A stretch of 64,000 bases of DNA. It comes from Ziziphus jujuba. Lineage: Eukaryota > Streptophyta > Magnoliopsida > Rosales > Rhamnaceae. Each line of letters begins with the position of its first letter. Within the stretch, counting starts at the first letter, position 1. The notes under the pieces were generated by a model that was not told the origin of the DNA, did not search any database, and was given only the letters and a program-made list of their open reading frames with translations. The DNA lies in contig NC_083379.1 in the NCBI RefSeq assembly GCF_031755915.1, positions 23,250,001 to 23,314,000 of the forward strand, read 5' to 3'. Positions 1 through 11,064 of this stretch are shown in pieces. Position numbers and translations under genes: made by a program.

Positions 1-207
1 AGATAAAACGAATATTATTATGCACATGTATATATCAAATGATGCAATTATATGGCATCACCTATTCTAAATGGCATGTTAAGCACATATCATATGTTAT
101 ATCCATATAATTTAAACAATTATAAACATAAAATAATTAATAGGCCCTAATCCCTGGTTTCCTAGAAAAGAAAACTACAAGTCCAAAAAGGCTTAAAAGC
201 CTAACTT
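1..207. other. Left-edge AT-rich sequence, unassigned
   Basis: No coding signal or recognisable repeat. It replaces the first ~170 bp expected of the family A LTR that becomes recognisable from about position 208, so it is either flanking DNA or a diverged or rearranged LTR end. Confidence 0.3.
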
Positions 208-1178
208 GAAAACTAAAACACTCACTTTCTAATGGTGTTTTAGGTGTTCAAAGAGAACAAAGAGAATTCTATCTCACAATTAATTTTCAGAATAATATTG
301 AAGGGGTGTTCTTCCTAAAAAATAAGTCCTTAAATAGGCTAGAGTCACAAAACAATAAATCCTAAAAATTTAGGTTAAAATCAGCCACTAAAGAGAAAAG
401 GAAACATGTTGGCCGAAATTCACCTACTTTGCTAGACTAATTTGGATTAATTAATTCCTTTATTTTGAATTAGGAATTAATTAATTTATAATGAAAATAA
501 TAAAATAATAACTTTCCCAAGTTAATTTGTCAATAAAATAAATAAACAGAAACCAAATATAAGACTAATTTCCTAAAATAAAAAGTCAAAATCAAATTAG
601 GAAACTAGTTGACTAGTTTGACTACTAAGGTATCTTTGACCAATTTTCACCTTGTTTGAGCTCCAAATAAGTTTCCATATACCATTTAGGATGCCAAATA
701 TGATTAATAATGATTCCCACACGTTGCCCGTTGCTTGGAATAAATCAAAATTGCTTGAACAAGAAGAAAAGTCAAAGATAGTGGCTAAACAACACATTTT
801 CGGCCAAATTGAGATGTTGTCCATACAAGCTGGCTTTAGATGCTTTTGATTCTATCTTCACATGATTCCATGGACTCTTAGTGATATCCATTGAATCCAA
901 GAAGTGTTGGATCCATTCATTGCTGCCTGAAGTCGATATTTGCATTAAAACAGCTACCCTAGTCCATAACTGCTTCCACCACTTGGATGCTTAAAATAGG
1001 CTTTATATCTTCGGGAATTGACAAGCCTTATTGAGAATTAATTACTCCCTGTATAAAATCTGCTAAATTTTCCTTAAATCTCTTGGCTTGAGCTCTAGTG
1101 ATTAGCCCAGTCTTCATCCGTATCGGCTTAGTACCCTAGTGGGTTGTCGGTTGCGCGGGCATGAGCGGATTCTTATCA
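208..1178 (-). mobile_element. Family A LTR copy a (left-truncated)
   Basis: It aligns with the family A LTRs at 4804-5937 and 14909-16035 from the 'ctaatggtgttttagg' block onward, and ends in the family terminus TTATCA at 1178. The first ~170 bp (the end starting TGATACGAACC in other copies) is missing. On the minus strand the pol frame of the neighbouring internal region runs into this LTR. Confidence 0.75.
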
Positions 1179-1884
1179 TTCCCTTCCTCTTGAAAAGGAT
1201 TTTCCCTCAAATCAAAATCATCATTTTCAGAAAAAGAAGATAATTCAGCAATATTAAATGTAGCACTAACATTATACTCACCCAGTAAATCAAGTTTGTA
1301 AGCATTTTTATTAATCCGCTTCAAAACTTGAAAGGATCCATCTCCACGTATTATAAGCTTGGACTTCTTTTATTCGGGAAACCTCTCCTCCCCTAAATGT
1401 AGCCAAATGATATCTCTTGGGTCAAAAACTATCACAAAAAATCCTAGAAATGCAAATTTATCTTTACAGAAATCACACTTTTAAAGTTAGCAAATAATCT
1501 CTCCCAACTTTTCAAATTTCCACTAAGTAAAGCTCTCATTAATGCAGATAAAGTTCTATACAAGAAAAACATCTTTAAATAAGCATGTTTATAAATCATA
1601 ACCAGCATAGGTTTATTACTCACCAATGCCTTTTTAAGCTCAACTAAGCTAAGATAAAAATTTTTCTTTTTCTTTCACACTCATGGGTTCCATTTGTTTT
1701 CTCACTCTCGGCTTTATCATTGTTTTTCCCCTCACCATTGAGTTTAGGACAGTTACTTGGTTGTTATTGCATGGCCTTGTTCCCTTGAGTAGTTTTTGAA
1801 GCCGTGGGTGCCATACTAGCCTTTCCTTTAAGCTTTTCGGCCTCACTCCTTTGTTGCATTTGAAGTTGATCTCTAAATACTTCT
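1179..1884 (-). pseudogene. Gypsy pol remnant, internal copy a
   Basis: Minus-strand coding remnant. Nearest the LTR is the integrase C-terminal segment (NENAYKLDLPGEY-like, then SATFNIA and an acidic tail). It is joined directly to the last part of a reverse transcriptase palm segment (FANFKK.CDF...FVFLGF type), and then to the protease-RT linker. The RT catalytic box, RNase H and integrase core are absent. The piece ends at 1884 with CTTCT (1880-1884) against the next LTR, the same boundary as in the copies at 4803 and 6674. Confidence 0.75.
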
Positions 1885-4052
1885 TGATATGAACCTAGGT
1901 TGACACGCGTCTAAACCCATATTATATTAGCCCAGATCTCAATTAAGTTTAGATTTTAATGGATTGACCTGAGTTCCTAACTAACTTATGATTAGAAACC
2001 TTGGTATAATGAAAACACTGCAATTGGTGATGAATGTCCTATTGACAAGTCAAGTCTAAAACAATCATTCACTAATGGTGTTTTAGGTGTGTAAAGAGAA
2101 CAAAGAGAATTCAATTTCACAAATAATTTTCTGTATAATATTCAAGCTTGTATTCTCATTGAAAAATAACGCTTAAATAGGTAAAAGTCATAAAGCAATA
2201 AACCCTAAAAATTAAAGCGAAAACCGACCATGCTTGTTGTTTCCTAATGTGGCCGAATTTTCTCTCTCCTCTCATAATTTAATTTTGATTAATTAATTCC
2301 TTTACTTGGAATTAGGAATTAATTAATTTACAATGAAAATAATAAAATAATAACTTTTCTAGGTTGATTTTTCCAGCAAATATATAAATAGAAACAAAAT
2401 AAAAGACTAATTTGCTAAAACAAAAAGTTAAAATCAAATTAGGAAACTAGTTGACTAGTTTGACTACTAAGGTATCTTTGACCAATTTTCTGCTTGTTTG
2501 AGCTTCAAATCAGCTTCCATGTGCCATTTAGGATGCCAAATATGATTAATAATAATTCCCACATGTTTCCCCTTACTTGGAATAAGTCAAACTTGCTTGA
2601 AGAAGCAGAAAAGTCAAAGATAGTGGCTAAACAACACATTTTAGGCCAAATTGAGATATTGTCTGTACAAGCTGGCTTTAGATGCTTTTGATTCTACCTT
2701 GATATGATTCCATGGCCTCATAGTGATATCCATTGAACCCAAGAAGTTTTGGATCCATTCGTTGCTGGCCCAAGTCCATATTTGCAATAAAATAGCTACC
2801 CGGGTCTGTAACGGCTTCCACCACTTGGATGCTTATAACATGCTTTATATCTCCGGGTATTGACAAACCCTTTTGAGAATTAATTACTCCCTATAAAAAG
2901 CTGCCAGATTGTCCTTAAATCTCTTGACTTGAGCTCTAGTGATTGGCCTGGTCTTCAGCCATATCAGCTCAGCACCTCAGCAGGTTGTTGTTTGGGCACA
3001 GGCGGATTTGTTGAAAAGGTGGTAATCTTGCCACCTTGTGCATGCCAAAGTTCATCAAGGTTTGCACCCTCTTTCTTTCTTCACAAGAAATATTTTGTTG
3101 AATATCTTAATGTAATATTTATTTCTATGTTTTATGTTCCTTTTAAATGTGTTTTGAATGTGTACGCTTTTTTGTATTTAGCTTAGGAATTGTCTCTTTG
3201 TTGGGTATTGATTTTGTTTTGTAAAATGGCTATGTGTTGGAAATTGTGGTTCTAGCAATATAGGTCCATTATTGGGGTTGAAATTTTTTGAGCTTTTAGA
3301 ATGAGGTTATGATTTTTGGATATATTGTAATAGACATGTAAAAGAAAATATAGAAAAAATAATGACTCGAAAAGGCCTTGGAAAGCCCAAGATATGCAGG
3401 TTGCAAGTTGGCATAACTGCTGAGATTTCCCACAGTTATGGCTCATGGGTTTGAGATGAATTGGAGTCCTTACCCAATTATTTTGGTCTTGGTCTTTCCC
3501 AGATTTCATCCTTGATATTTCACCATGCCTCATACGAAAATTCAAGCAATTTGGATGAAGATATTCTAGCCTTCCATCTGGTCAAAATAGTAGTATAGGA
3601 TTAGGTGGAGACAATTTTTTGAAATTCAAAATCTCACCAACCCTTGTCATAATTATGGACTCACATATAAGGTTGAATGGTTATGTATCATAATTTTGAG
3701 TGGAAAATGTGTAAATTTTGAATTTTAAAGACTTTCATTTGCTCCCACACACACCTCACATGTATGAGACAAGTTTTGTATCTATATATGCAACAAATGA
3801 ACGAAAAGCAAAATGAATTAGTGTGCTATCTAGTTTTGTGTGGCCTACTCTAACATCTTCTCTTATTCTTCCTTCAAAATAGAAAACCCTAACAATTGTA
3901 AATATCACAATACCAAAAAAAAAACACAAAAACACCTAAATATCAAACCAAAAACTGGATTAAAGGTTGTGCACAAGACTAACACTTTGTGTACAACACT
4001 TTTGGCCAAGTGAACCCAAAAACCATGCCAAACTCCAACAGGATTTTCATCA
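1885..4052 (-). mobile_element. Family A LTR copy b, interrupted by a solo LTR
   Basis: It starts TGATATGAACCTAGG at 1885 and ends ...TTTTCATCA at 4052. It is split at 3008/4041 by a 1032 bp insertion. Without the insertion and its duplicated 5 bp it is about 1.13 kb, matching the other copies. Confidence 0.8.
3009..4040 (+). mobile_element. Solo LTR (copia-like), TSD GGATT
   Basis: A 1032 bp insertion inside family A LTR b. It has perfect TGTTG...CAACA termini and is flanked by the 5 bp duplication GGATT (3004-3008 and 4041-4045). It has no internal coding region. Its first 30 bases resemble the start of the copia LTR at 31157-30130, including a subterminal inverted repeat (3018-3035) followed by GTGCATGC, so it is probably a related copia LTR in + orientation. 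A TATA-like 'ctatatatgc' lies near 3782. Confidence 0.85.
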
Positions 4053-4803
4053 TTCCCCTCCTCTTGAAAAGGATTTGCCCTAAAATCAAAATCATCATCT
4101 GCAAAAAAAGGAGAAAAGTCAGCAATATTAAATGTAGTACTAACAATATACTCACCCGGTAAATCAAGTTTGTAAGCATTTTCATTAATCTGCTCCAAAA
4201 CTTGGAAGGGTCCATCTCCACACAGCATAAGCTTGGACTTCCTTTGTTCGGAAACCTCTCTTTCCTTAAATGTAACCAAATGCAATCTCTTGGGTCAAAC
4301 ACTATCACAAAAAATCCTAGAACTACAAATTTATCTTTACGAAAATCACAACATTTAAAGTTAGCAAATAATCTCTCCCAAATTTTCAAATTTCCACTAA
4401 GTAAAGCTCTCAATAATGCATATAAAGTTCTATGAACACATCTTTAAATAAGCATCTTTATAAATCATAACCAGCATAGGTTTATTACTCACAAATGCCT
4501 TTTTAAGATCACTTAAGGTAAGATAAAAAAATTTTCTTTTTCTTTTCTTTCCTCTCTTTTTCTTTCACACTCATGAGTTCCATTTATTTTCTCTCACTCT
4601 CGACTTTTTCAAGTTTCTTCTCACTCTCGGCTTTATCATTGTTTTTCCCCTCACCATTGAGTTTAGGACACTTACCTGGTTATTCTTTCATGGCCTTGTT
4701 CCCTTAAGTAGTTGTTGAAGCTGTGGGTACCATACTAGCCTTTTCTTTAAGCTTTTTGGCCTCCTTTCTTTATTGCATTTGAAGTTGATCTCTAAATACT
4801 TCT
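4053..4803 (-). pseudogene. Gypsy pol remnant, internal copy b
   Basis: Minus-strand remnant with the same layout as 1179-1884. The integrase C-terminus (GDGPFQVLE, NENAYKLDLPGEY, TTFNIAD) is fused to an RT fragment through the junction 'FVIVFDPRD', followed by the linker and a Lys/Glu-rich stretch. Several frameshifts separate the pieces. It ends with CTTCT (4799-4803) against the next LTR. Confidence 0.75.
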
Positions 4804-5937
4804 TGATACAAACCTAGGTAGACGCACGCCTAAACCCGTATTATATTAGCCTGGATCTCAATTAAGTTTAGATTTTAATGGATTGACCTGAACCCTGAAC
4901 CAACCTGTGATTAGAAACCATGGTATAATGAAGACACCACAATAGGTGATGAATGTCTTATTGATAAGTCAAGTCTAAAACAATTATTCACTAATGGTGT
5001 TTTAGGTATTTAAAGAGAACAAAGAGAATTCAATCTCACAAATAATTTTCTATATAATATTCAAGCTTGTATTCTCATTGAAAAATAACGCTTAAATAGA
5101 TAAAAGTCACAAAGCAATAAACTCTAAAAATTAAAGCAAAAACCGGCCATGCTTGTTGTTTCCTAATGTGGCCGAATTTTCTCTCTCATTTCCTAGTCTA
5201 ATTTTGATTAATTAATTTCTTTATTTTGAATTAGAAAGTAATTAATTTATAATGAAAATAATAAAATAATAACTTTCCTAAGTTGATTTTTCCAGCAAAT
5301 AAATGAATAGAAATAAAAAAAAGACTAACTTCCTAAAACAAAAAGTCAAAATCAAATTAAGAAACTAGTTGACTAGTTTGATTACTAAGGTATCTTTGAT
5401 CAATTTTCAGCATGTTTGAGCTTCAAATCAACTTCCATATGCCATTTTAGATGCCAAATATGATTAATAATGATTCCAACACGTTGCTTCGTGCTTGGAA
5501 TAAGTCAAATTTGCTTGAACAAGAAGAAAAGTCAAAGCTAGTGGCTAAACAAGACATTTTTGGCCAAATTGAGATGTTGTCTGTACAAGCTTGCTTTAGA
5601 AGCTTTTGATTCTGAATTGAGATGATTTCATGGCCTCTTAGTGATATCCATTGAATTCAAGAAGTGGTGGATCCATTCGTTGCTGTCCGAAGTCCATATT
5701 TGCATTAAAACAGCTACCTGGGTCCGTAACAGCTTCCACCACTTGGATGCTTATAACATGCTTTATATCTTCGAGTATTGACAAGCCCTTTTGAGAATTA
5801 ATTACTCCTTGTATGAAAGCTTCCAGGCTTTTCTTAAATTTCTTGGCTTGAGCTTTAGTGATTGGCCTGGTCTTCATCCATATCAGCTCAGCACCCCAGC
5901 GAGTTGTTGTTGTGTGGCCATGGGTAGATTCTCATCA
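4804..5937 (-). mobile_element. Family A LTR copy c
   Basis: A 1134 bp LTR from TGATACAAACC (4804) to ATTCTCATCA (5937). Read on the minus strand, it opens with the in-frame continuation of pol, including a KPITKAQAKKF-type segment complementary to about 5870-5840. Confidence 0.85.
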
Positions 5938-6674
5938 TTCTCCTCCTCTTGAAAAAGATTTGCCTTCAAATAAAAATCATCATCTACAGAAAAAGGACAG
6001 AATTCAGAAATATTAAATGTAGCACTAACATTATACTTACTTGGTAAATCAAGTTTGTAAGCATTTTCATTAATCCGCTCAAAAACTTGAAAATGTCCAT
6101 CTCCACACTGCATAAGCTTGGACTTCCTTTGTTCGGGAAACCTCTCGTTCCTTAAATGTAATCAAATGCAATCTCTTGGGTAAAAAACATATCACAACAA
6201 ATCTTAGAAATACAAATTTATCTCTACAAAAATCACACATTTTAAAGTTAACAAATAATCTCTCCCAAATTTTCAAGTTTCCACTAAATAAAGCTCTCAA
6301 CAATGCAGATAAAGTTCTATACAACAAAAACATCTTTAAATATGTATCTTTATAAATCATAACCAGCATAGGTTTATTACTCACAAATTTCTTTTTAAGA
6401 TCACCTAAGCTAAGATAAAAAAATTTCGTTTTCTTTCACACTAACGGGTTCCATTTGTTTTCTCTCACTCTCGACTTTTTCAAGTTTCTTCTCACTCTTG
6501 GCTTTATCATTGGTTTTCCCCTCACCATTGAGTTTAGGAAACTTACTTGGTTGTTCTTGCACGGCTTTATTCCCTTGAGTAGCTGTTGACGCCGTGGGTA
6601 CCATACTAGCCTTTTCTTTAAGGTTTTCGACCTCCTTCTTTTGTTGCATTTTAAGTTGATCTCTAAATACTTCT
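5938..6674 (-). pseudogene. Gypsy pol remnant, internal copy c
   Basis: Third copy of the RT-to-integrase fusion remnant on the minus strand. Residues such as CDFCRDKFVFL (RT) are followed at once by the INT C-terminal segment, with a frameshift near 6190. The linker segment 6410-6649 is Lys/Glu-rich (KAKSEKKLEK). It ends with CTTCT (6670-6674), which is the left target duplication of the nested element E1. Confidence 0.8.
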
Positions 6675-8929
6675 TGATACGAACCTAGGTTGACACGGGC
6701 CTTAACCCGTATTATATTAACCTGGATCTCAATTAAGTTTAGATTTTAATAGATTGACTTCAACCCCTAACCAACCTGTGATTAGAGACCTTGGTATAAT
6801 GAAGACACCACAATAGGTGCTGAATGTCCTATTGATAAGTAAATTCTAAAACAATCATTCACTAATGGTGTTTTAGGTGTTTAAAGAGAACAAAGTGATG
6901 TGATTCCGCCCGAGCCCGCTCAACCGATAACCCGCTGGGGTGCTGACTCGACACGGATGAAGACTAGGCCAATCACAAGAGCTCAAATCAAGAGATTTAA
7001 GGATACCCTGGGAGTATTTATATAGGGGGTAATCAATCTCAAAAGAGCTTGTCCATACTTGAAGATACAAAGCCTATTCTAAGCATCCAAGTGGTGGAAG
7101 CCGATACGGACCCGGGTGACGATTTTGGTACATTTTTGGAGTCCGGGAAGCATGAAATGGTTCCAATGCTTTATGGGTTCAATACATATGCCTAAGAGGT
7201 CATGGAAGCAAGTTAAAGCAGCCTCAAATGCAATCAAAAAGGGCTTGTACGGACAGCATCAACAATTTGGCCGAATTTGCTGTATTGCTTGCTGGCTTTA
7301 CTGTATTTTACTGTATTAGCCTTTTCTTATTTTTCCAAGCATGGGCAACGTGTGGGACTTCATATTCAGCTTATTTGGCATCCTAAAAATCATCTAGAAG
7401 CTGATTTGAAGCTCAAAGAGGTCAAAGATTGATCAAAGTCAACTTGATAAAAAAGGCTAGCATTTTTAGTTTCCTAATTTGTTTTTACTTTTTGTTTTAG
7501 GAAACTACCATTACTTTTTGGCTTTTATTTATTTATTTTCTGGAAAAATAAATTTAGGAAGGTTTTTATTTTATTCTTTCCATTGTAAATTAATTAATTC
7601 CTAATTTAATATAAAGGAATTAATTAATCAAACTTAGATTAGGAAAGGAAGTATAATTTCAGCCAACTAGGTTTCTTTATGTGTGGTGGCTGGTTTTCTT
7701 TATGTTCTAGGGTTTTATTTCGTGGCTTTGTAGCCTATTTAAAGGCTGATTTTTCAATAAGAATACAACTTTGATTTGATTAAGAAAATACTTGTGAGAT
7801 TAATTATCTCTTTGTTCTTTGAGAACACCTAAAACACCATTAGAGAATTGGTTGTTTTAGCTTGACTTATCAATAGGTTTTCCATCCCCTATTGTGGCGT
7901 CTTCATTATACCAAGGTTTCTAACCACAGGTTGGTTAGGGGTTGAGGTCCATTCCATTAGAACTTGAACTTAATTAAAGATCCGGGCTAATATAATATGG
8001 GTTTAGGAGCAGGTCATCCTAGGTTCGTATCACAAAGAGAATTCAATCTCATAAATAATTTTTTGTATAATATTTAAGCTTGTATTCTCATTGAAAAATA
8101 ATGCTTAAATAGGTAAAAGTCATAAAGCAATAAATCCTAAAAATTAAAGCAAAAATCGGCCATGCTTGTAGTTTCTTAATGTGGCTGAATTTTCTCTCTC
8201 CTTTCCTAATCTAATTTTGATTAATAAATTTCTTTATGTTGAATTAGGAATTAATTAATTTACAATGAAAATAATAAAATAATAACTTTCCTATTTTGAT
8301 TTGTCCAGCAAATAAATAAATAGAAACCAAATATAAGACTAATTTCCTAAAACAAAAAAGTCAAAATCAAATTAGGAAACTAAAATACTATCTTTTAGAA
8401 TAAGCTATATTTGACTAATCTTTGACAAATTTAGACTCTAAATCAGCTTCCATATGCTTTTTAGGATGCCAAATAGGATTATAATTGAGTCCCACACATT
8501 GCCTTTGCTTGGATCAAAGAGAAAATGATAACTTTGTGAAATACAGTAAAATCGGCCAAACTTCCTTCTATATGCACACCACTTGTTTGATTGCCTTTGA
8601 AGCTGCCTTGACTTGATTCCATGACCTCTTAGATATATGTATTGAATCCATGAAGCGTTGTAACCATTTCTTGCTTCCCACAATACAAATTTGCACGAAA
8701 ACAGCTACACGGGTCCATATCAGCCTTCACCACTTGATTGCTTAAAATGGATCTTGTATCTTCAGGTATTGATAAGCTCCTTTGAGAATTAATTACCCCC
8801 TAGATAAAAGCAGCCATTTTTTCCTTAAATCTCTTAGCTTGAGCCCTATTGATTGGCTTAGTCTTCATCTGTATCGGGTCAGCATCCCAGTGGGTTGTCA
8901 GTTGTGCAGGCACGGGCAGATTCTCATCA
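6675..8929 (-). mobile_element. E1 3' LTR (family A copy d), interrupted
   Basis: From TGATACGAACC (6675) to ATTCTCATCA (8929). Removing the nested solo LTR (6896-8032) and one 5 bp duplicate leaves 1113 bp. The pol reading frame of the adjacent internal region continues into this LTR on the minus strand (ORF 9153-8800). Confidence 0.85.
6896..8032 (+). mobile_element. Inverted family A solo LTR, TSD CAAAG
   Basis: A 1137 bp LTR in the opposite orientation to its surroundings. It starts TGATGTGATTCCGCCC and ends AGGTTCGTATCA, and is flanked by perfect CAAAG copies at 6891-6895 and 8033-8037. No internal region remains, so it is a solo LTR left by intra-element recombination. The frame at its 5' end matches the LTR-encoded pol tail. 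Confidence 0.92.
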
Positions 8930-9351
8930 TTCCCCTCCTTTTGAAAATGATTTGCCCTCAAATCAAAATCATCAGTTGCAAAAAAAGGAGACAAGTCAGC
9001 AGCATTAAATGTAGCACTAATATTATTCTCACCTGGTAAATCAAGTTTGCAAGCATTTTCGTTAATCCACTCCAAAACTTGAAAATGTCCATCTACACGG
9101 GGCATAAGCGTGGACTTCTTTTGTTCAAGAAACCTCTCATTCCTTAAGTGCAACTAAACAAAATCCCCTGGGTCAAACACTATCATAACAAATACTAGAA
9201 ATACAAGTTTATTTCGGCAAAAATCACACTTTTTAATATTAGCAATCAATCTTTCTATCTTAAGTATTACTAAAACTAATCTAAGGTGTCTTACATGATC
9301 ATTTAAATATGCATCTTTATAAATCATGACCAGCAATGATCTCTTATTCAA
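8930..9351 (-). pseudogene. E1 pol remnant: RT fragment fused to integrase C-terminus
   Basis: Minus-strand reading gives the linker (LLVMIYKDAYLN), a short RT segment (HVRHLRLVLVIL, IANIKKCDFCRNKLVFL), then abruptly IVFDPGDF and HLRNERF. The integrase C-terminal module NENACKLDLPGE, ISATFNAADLSPF follows. The RT catalytic box, thumb, RNase H and the integrase zinc and DDE domains are missing, so the product could not be catalytically active. The same fusion point occurs in the E2 copies. A premature stop replaces a Trp codon near 9153. Confidence 0.8.
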
Positions 9352-9689
9352 AATTGCTTAATTAACATTCCCAAAACTAAGATAGAATTTTTTATTTTTT
9401 CTCTCATTCCTTTCTTTTCCTTTCTTCCTCTTGGATTATCCTTCACTCTTGATTCTTTCTTGCTTTCTTGCCCCTCAAGTTTAGGTTTGGAGCACGTACC
9501 TTGGACAGCAAACTCAAACTTACCTTCTTGGACAGATGGTGAAGTCGTGGGTGCCATGCTTGCTTTCTCCGTGATCTTTTCGACCTCCCTCTTTTGTTAT
9601 ATTTGTAATTAATCTCTATATATCTCATTGGGAGTCAATGACTCCAGCTTGACCTTCTTTCCCTTAAACTTAAAAACAATATAATTTTC
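9352..9689 (-). pseudogene. E1 protease-RT linker region (degenerate)
   Basis: Low-complexity Lys/Glu/Ser-rich minus-strand frames (SKPKLEGQESKKES) lie between the protease and the RT remnant. No enzymatic motif is visible. It corresponds to 6400-6660 in E2. Confidence 0.5.
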
Positions 9690-10126
9690 TTAACCATAAT
9701 GAATAGCATCTTTATCAAATTTCCATGGTCTACCTAATAAAATATGTTTGGCATGCATAGGCACAATATCACACATAAAAACATTCACATATTTATCAAT
9801 GCTGAATTTTACTTTGGCTTGTTTGTTTACTTTCATTTCATCACTATCATTAAGCCATTGTAATCTATATGGTTCAGGATGTTTATTTGTTACTAAGCTT
9901 AATTTATCAACCATAACATTACTAATTACATTAGCACAACTTCCACTATCAATTATCATGCTGCAAATCTTACCTTGGATTTCGTAATGAGTGTGGAAAA
10001 TGTTCTCTCTTTGAATTTGATCCTCATCTTTGTACACGGTCAAGACTCTCTTAAACACCAAACTCAATTCGGCATTTGAAGCATTTAGTGTTTTGGCTTC
10101 ATCTACAATTTCTTCCTCCAAGTTTC
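9690..10126 (-). pseudogene. E1 retropepsin-type aspartic protease
   Basis: An open stretch of about 143 codons on the minus strand. The catalytic motif is IIDSGSCANVIS, followed by the usual plant gypsy landmarks YRLQWLND, KVKFSIDKY, and HILLGRPW with FDKDAIHYG at the end. The DSG triad is intact. It is fused in frame to the end of gag, but the CCHC zinc knuckle that lies between gag and protease in E2 (13906-13948) is absent here. The frame is open but upstream gag has stops, so I class the whole as a pseudogene. Confidence 0.8.
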
Positions 10127-11064
10127 AGCTTTTGTCTTGCTTCAAAGGTGGGATTGCCTCTCCAAGCACTTGGATTTGACCTCCTGCTGCTTAAAACTCC
10201 TCCAAACCATTTACTTGTGCCTCTCCTCTTAAATTGATTCTCAAGTTTGATAGCCACATGCAACATCTCTCGATTCAATCCACCTAGAAACTGTGCCATG
10301 GTTGCTTCTCTTTCTTCATCATGCTCAATCTCATCATGAGCATCTCCTTCTCCTTGTAATAATCCTTCATAGAACTACTACCTTGTGATAATGATTGTAG
10401 TCTTCGATACAGCAACCTATTGTAATGAGTCGGTACAAATCGCTTCCTCATGGCTTCTTTCATTTGTCACCAAGTATTAATCAATTCGTCACCTAATCTC
10501 CTTTAGATATTTTATTCATTTGTCCACCATTGGAATGCATAATGTCCAAATTCCATTACTGCCACTTTTACCTTCTTAGTCTCTGAATATTTATGACAAT
10601 CGAAAATCATCTCCATCCACTCCTCCCATTTTTAGTATGCCTTTAGATCACTTTTTTTCATGAAAGGTGGTATGTTGACCTTAATATTTCCAAGATCATC
10701 ATCCTCCTCTCTTGCTGGTCTCCCATGGTTTTGCCTTCTTGGTAAGCAAAAATTTCATCTCCAAAATTACCTTCCCCGGATTCCTCTCTAGGTCGGCCAC
10801 AGCCTCTTTGACCTCGACCTCAGCCTCCATGAAATTCTTGTCTCAAATTCAGTCCACCTTATGAAGTCTCTAACCTATCCATCCTTTGATCTATATGATC
10901 AAATCGAGCATTCATCCATTGTAATTACTCCAAGACGGCCTTCATGTCCGTGTGCTCATTTTCACTCACCATGGCTCGAGAATCACCCTTAAATCCTACG
11001 GATTCCTCTTCATTAATTCTCAATGAGCCATCTCCTACTCTTTTTCTCATCCTTGAATCTGCCA
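10127..11064 (-). pseudogene. E1 gag (retrotransposon capsid), disrupted
   Basis: The minus-strand gag starts at 11064 (MADSRMRKRVGDGSLRIN). A TAA interrupts it in the segment 'AVLE*LQWMNARFDHIDQRM', and further frameshifts occur near 10700-10350. The C-terminal part reads MAQFLGGLNREM, AIKLENQFKRRG, FEARQKLKL, which matches E2 gag (13881-14360). The start is chosen because it is the first ATG after the leader and matches the usual position of gag. Confidence 0.75.

Noticed and set aside
1880..4803. CTTCT at 1880-1884 and 4799-4803 as target duplications of separate insertions
   Set aside because: There is no matching right-hand CTTCT for these LTRs, and three insertions at one base are unlikely. 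Tandem duplication of the E1 boundary explains them.
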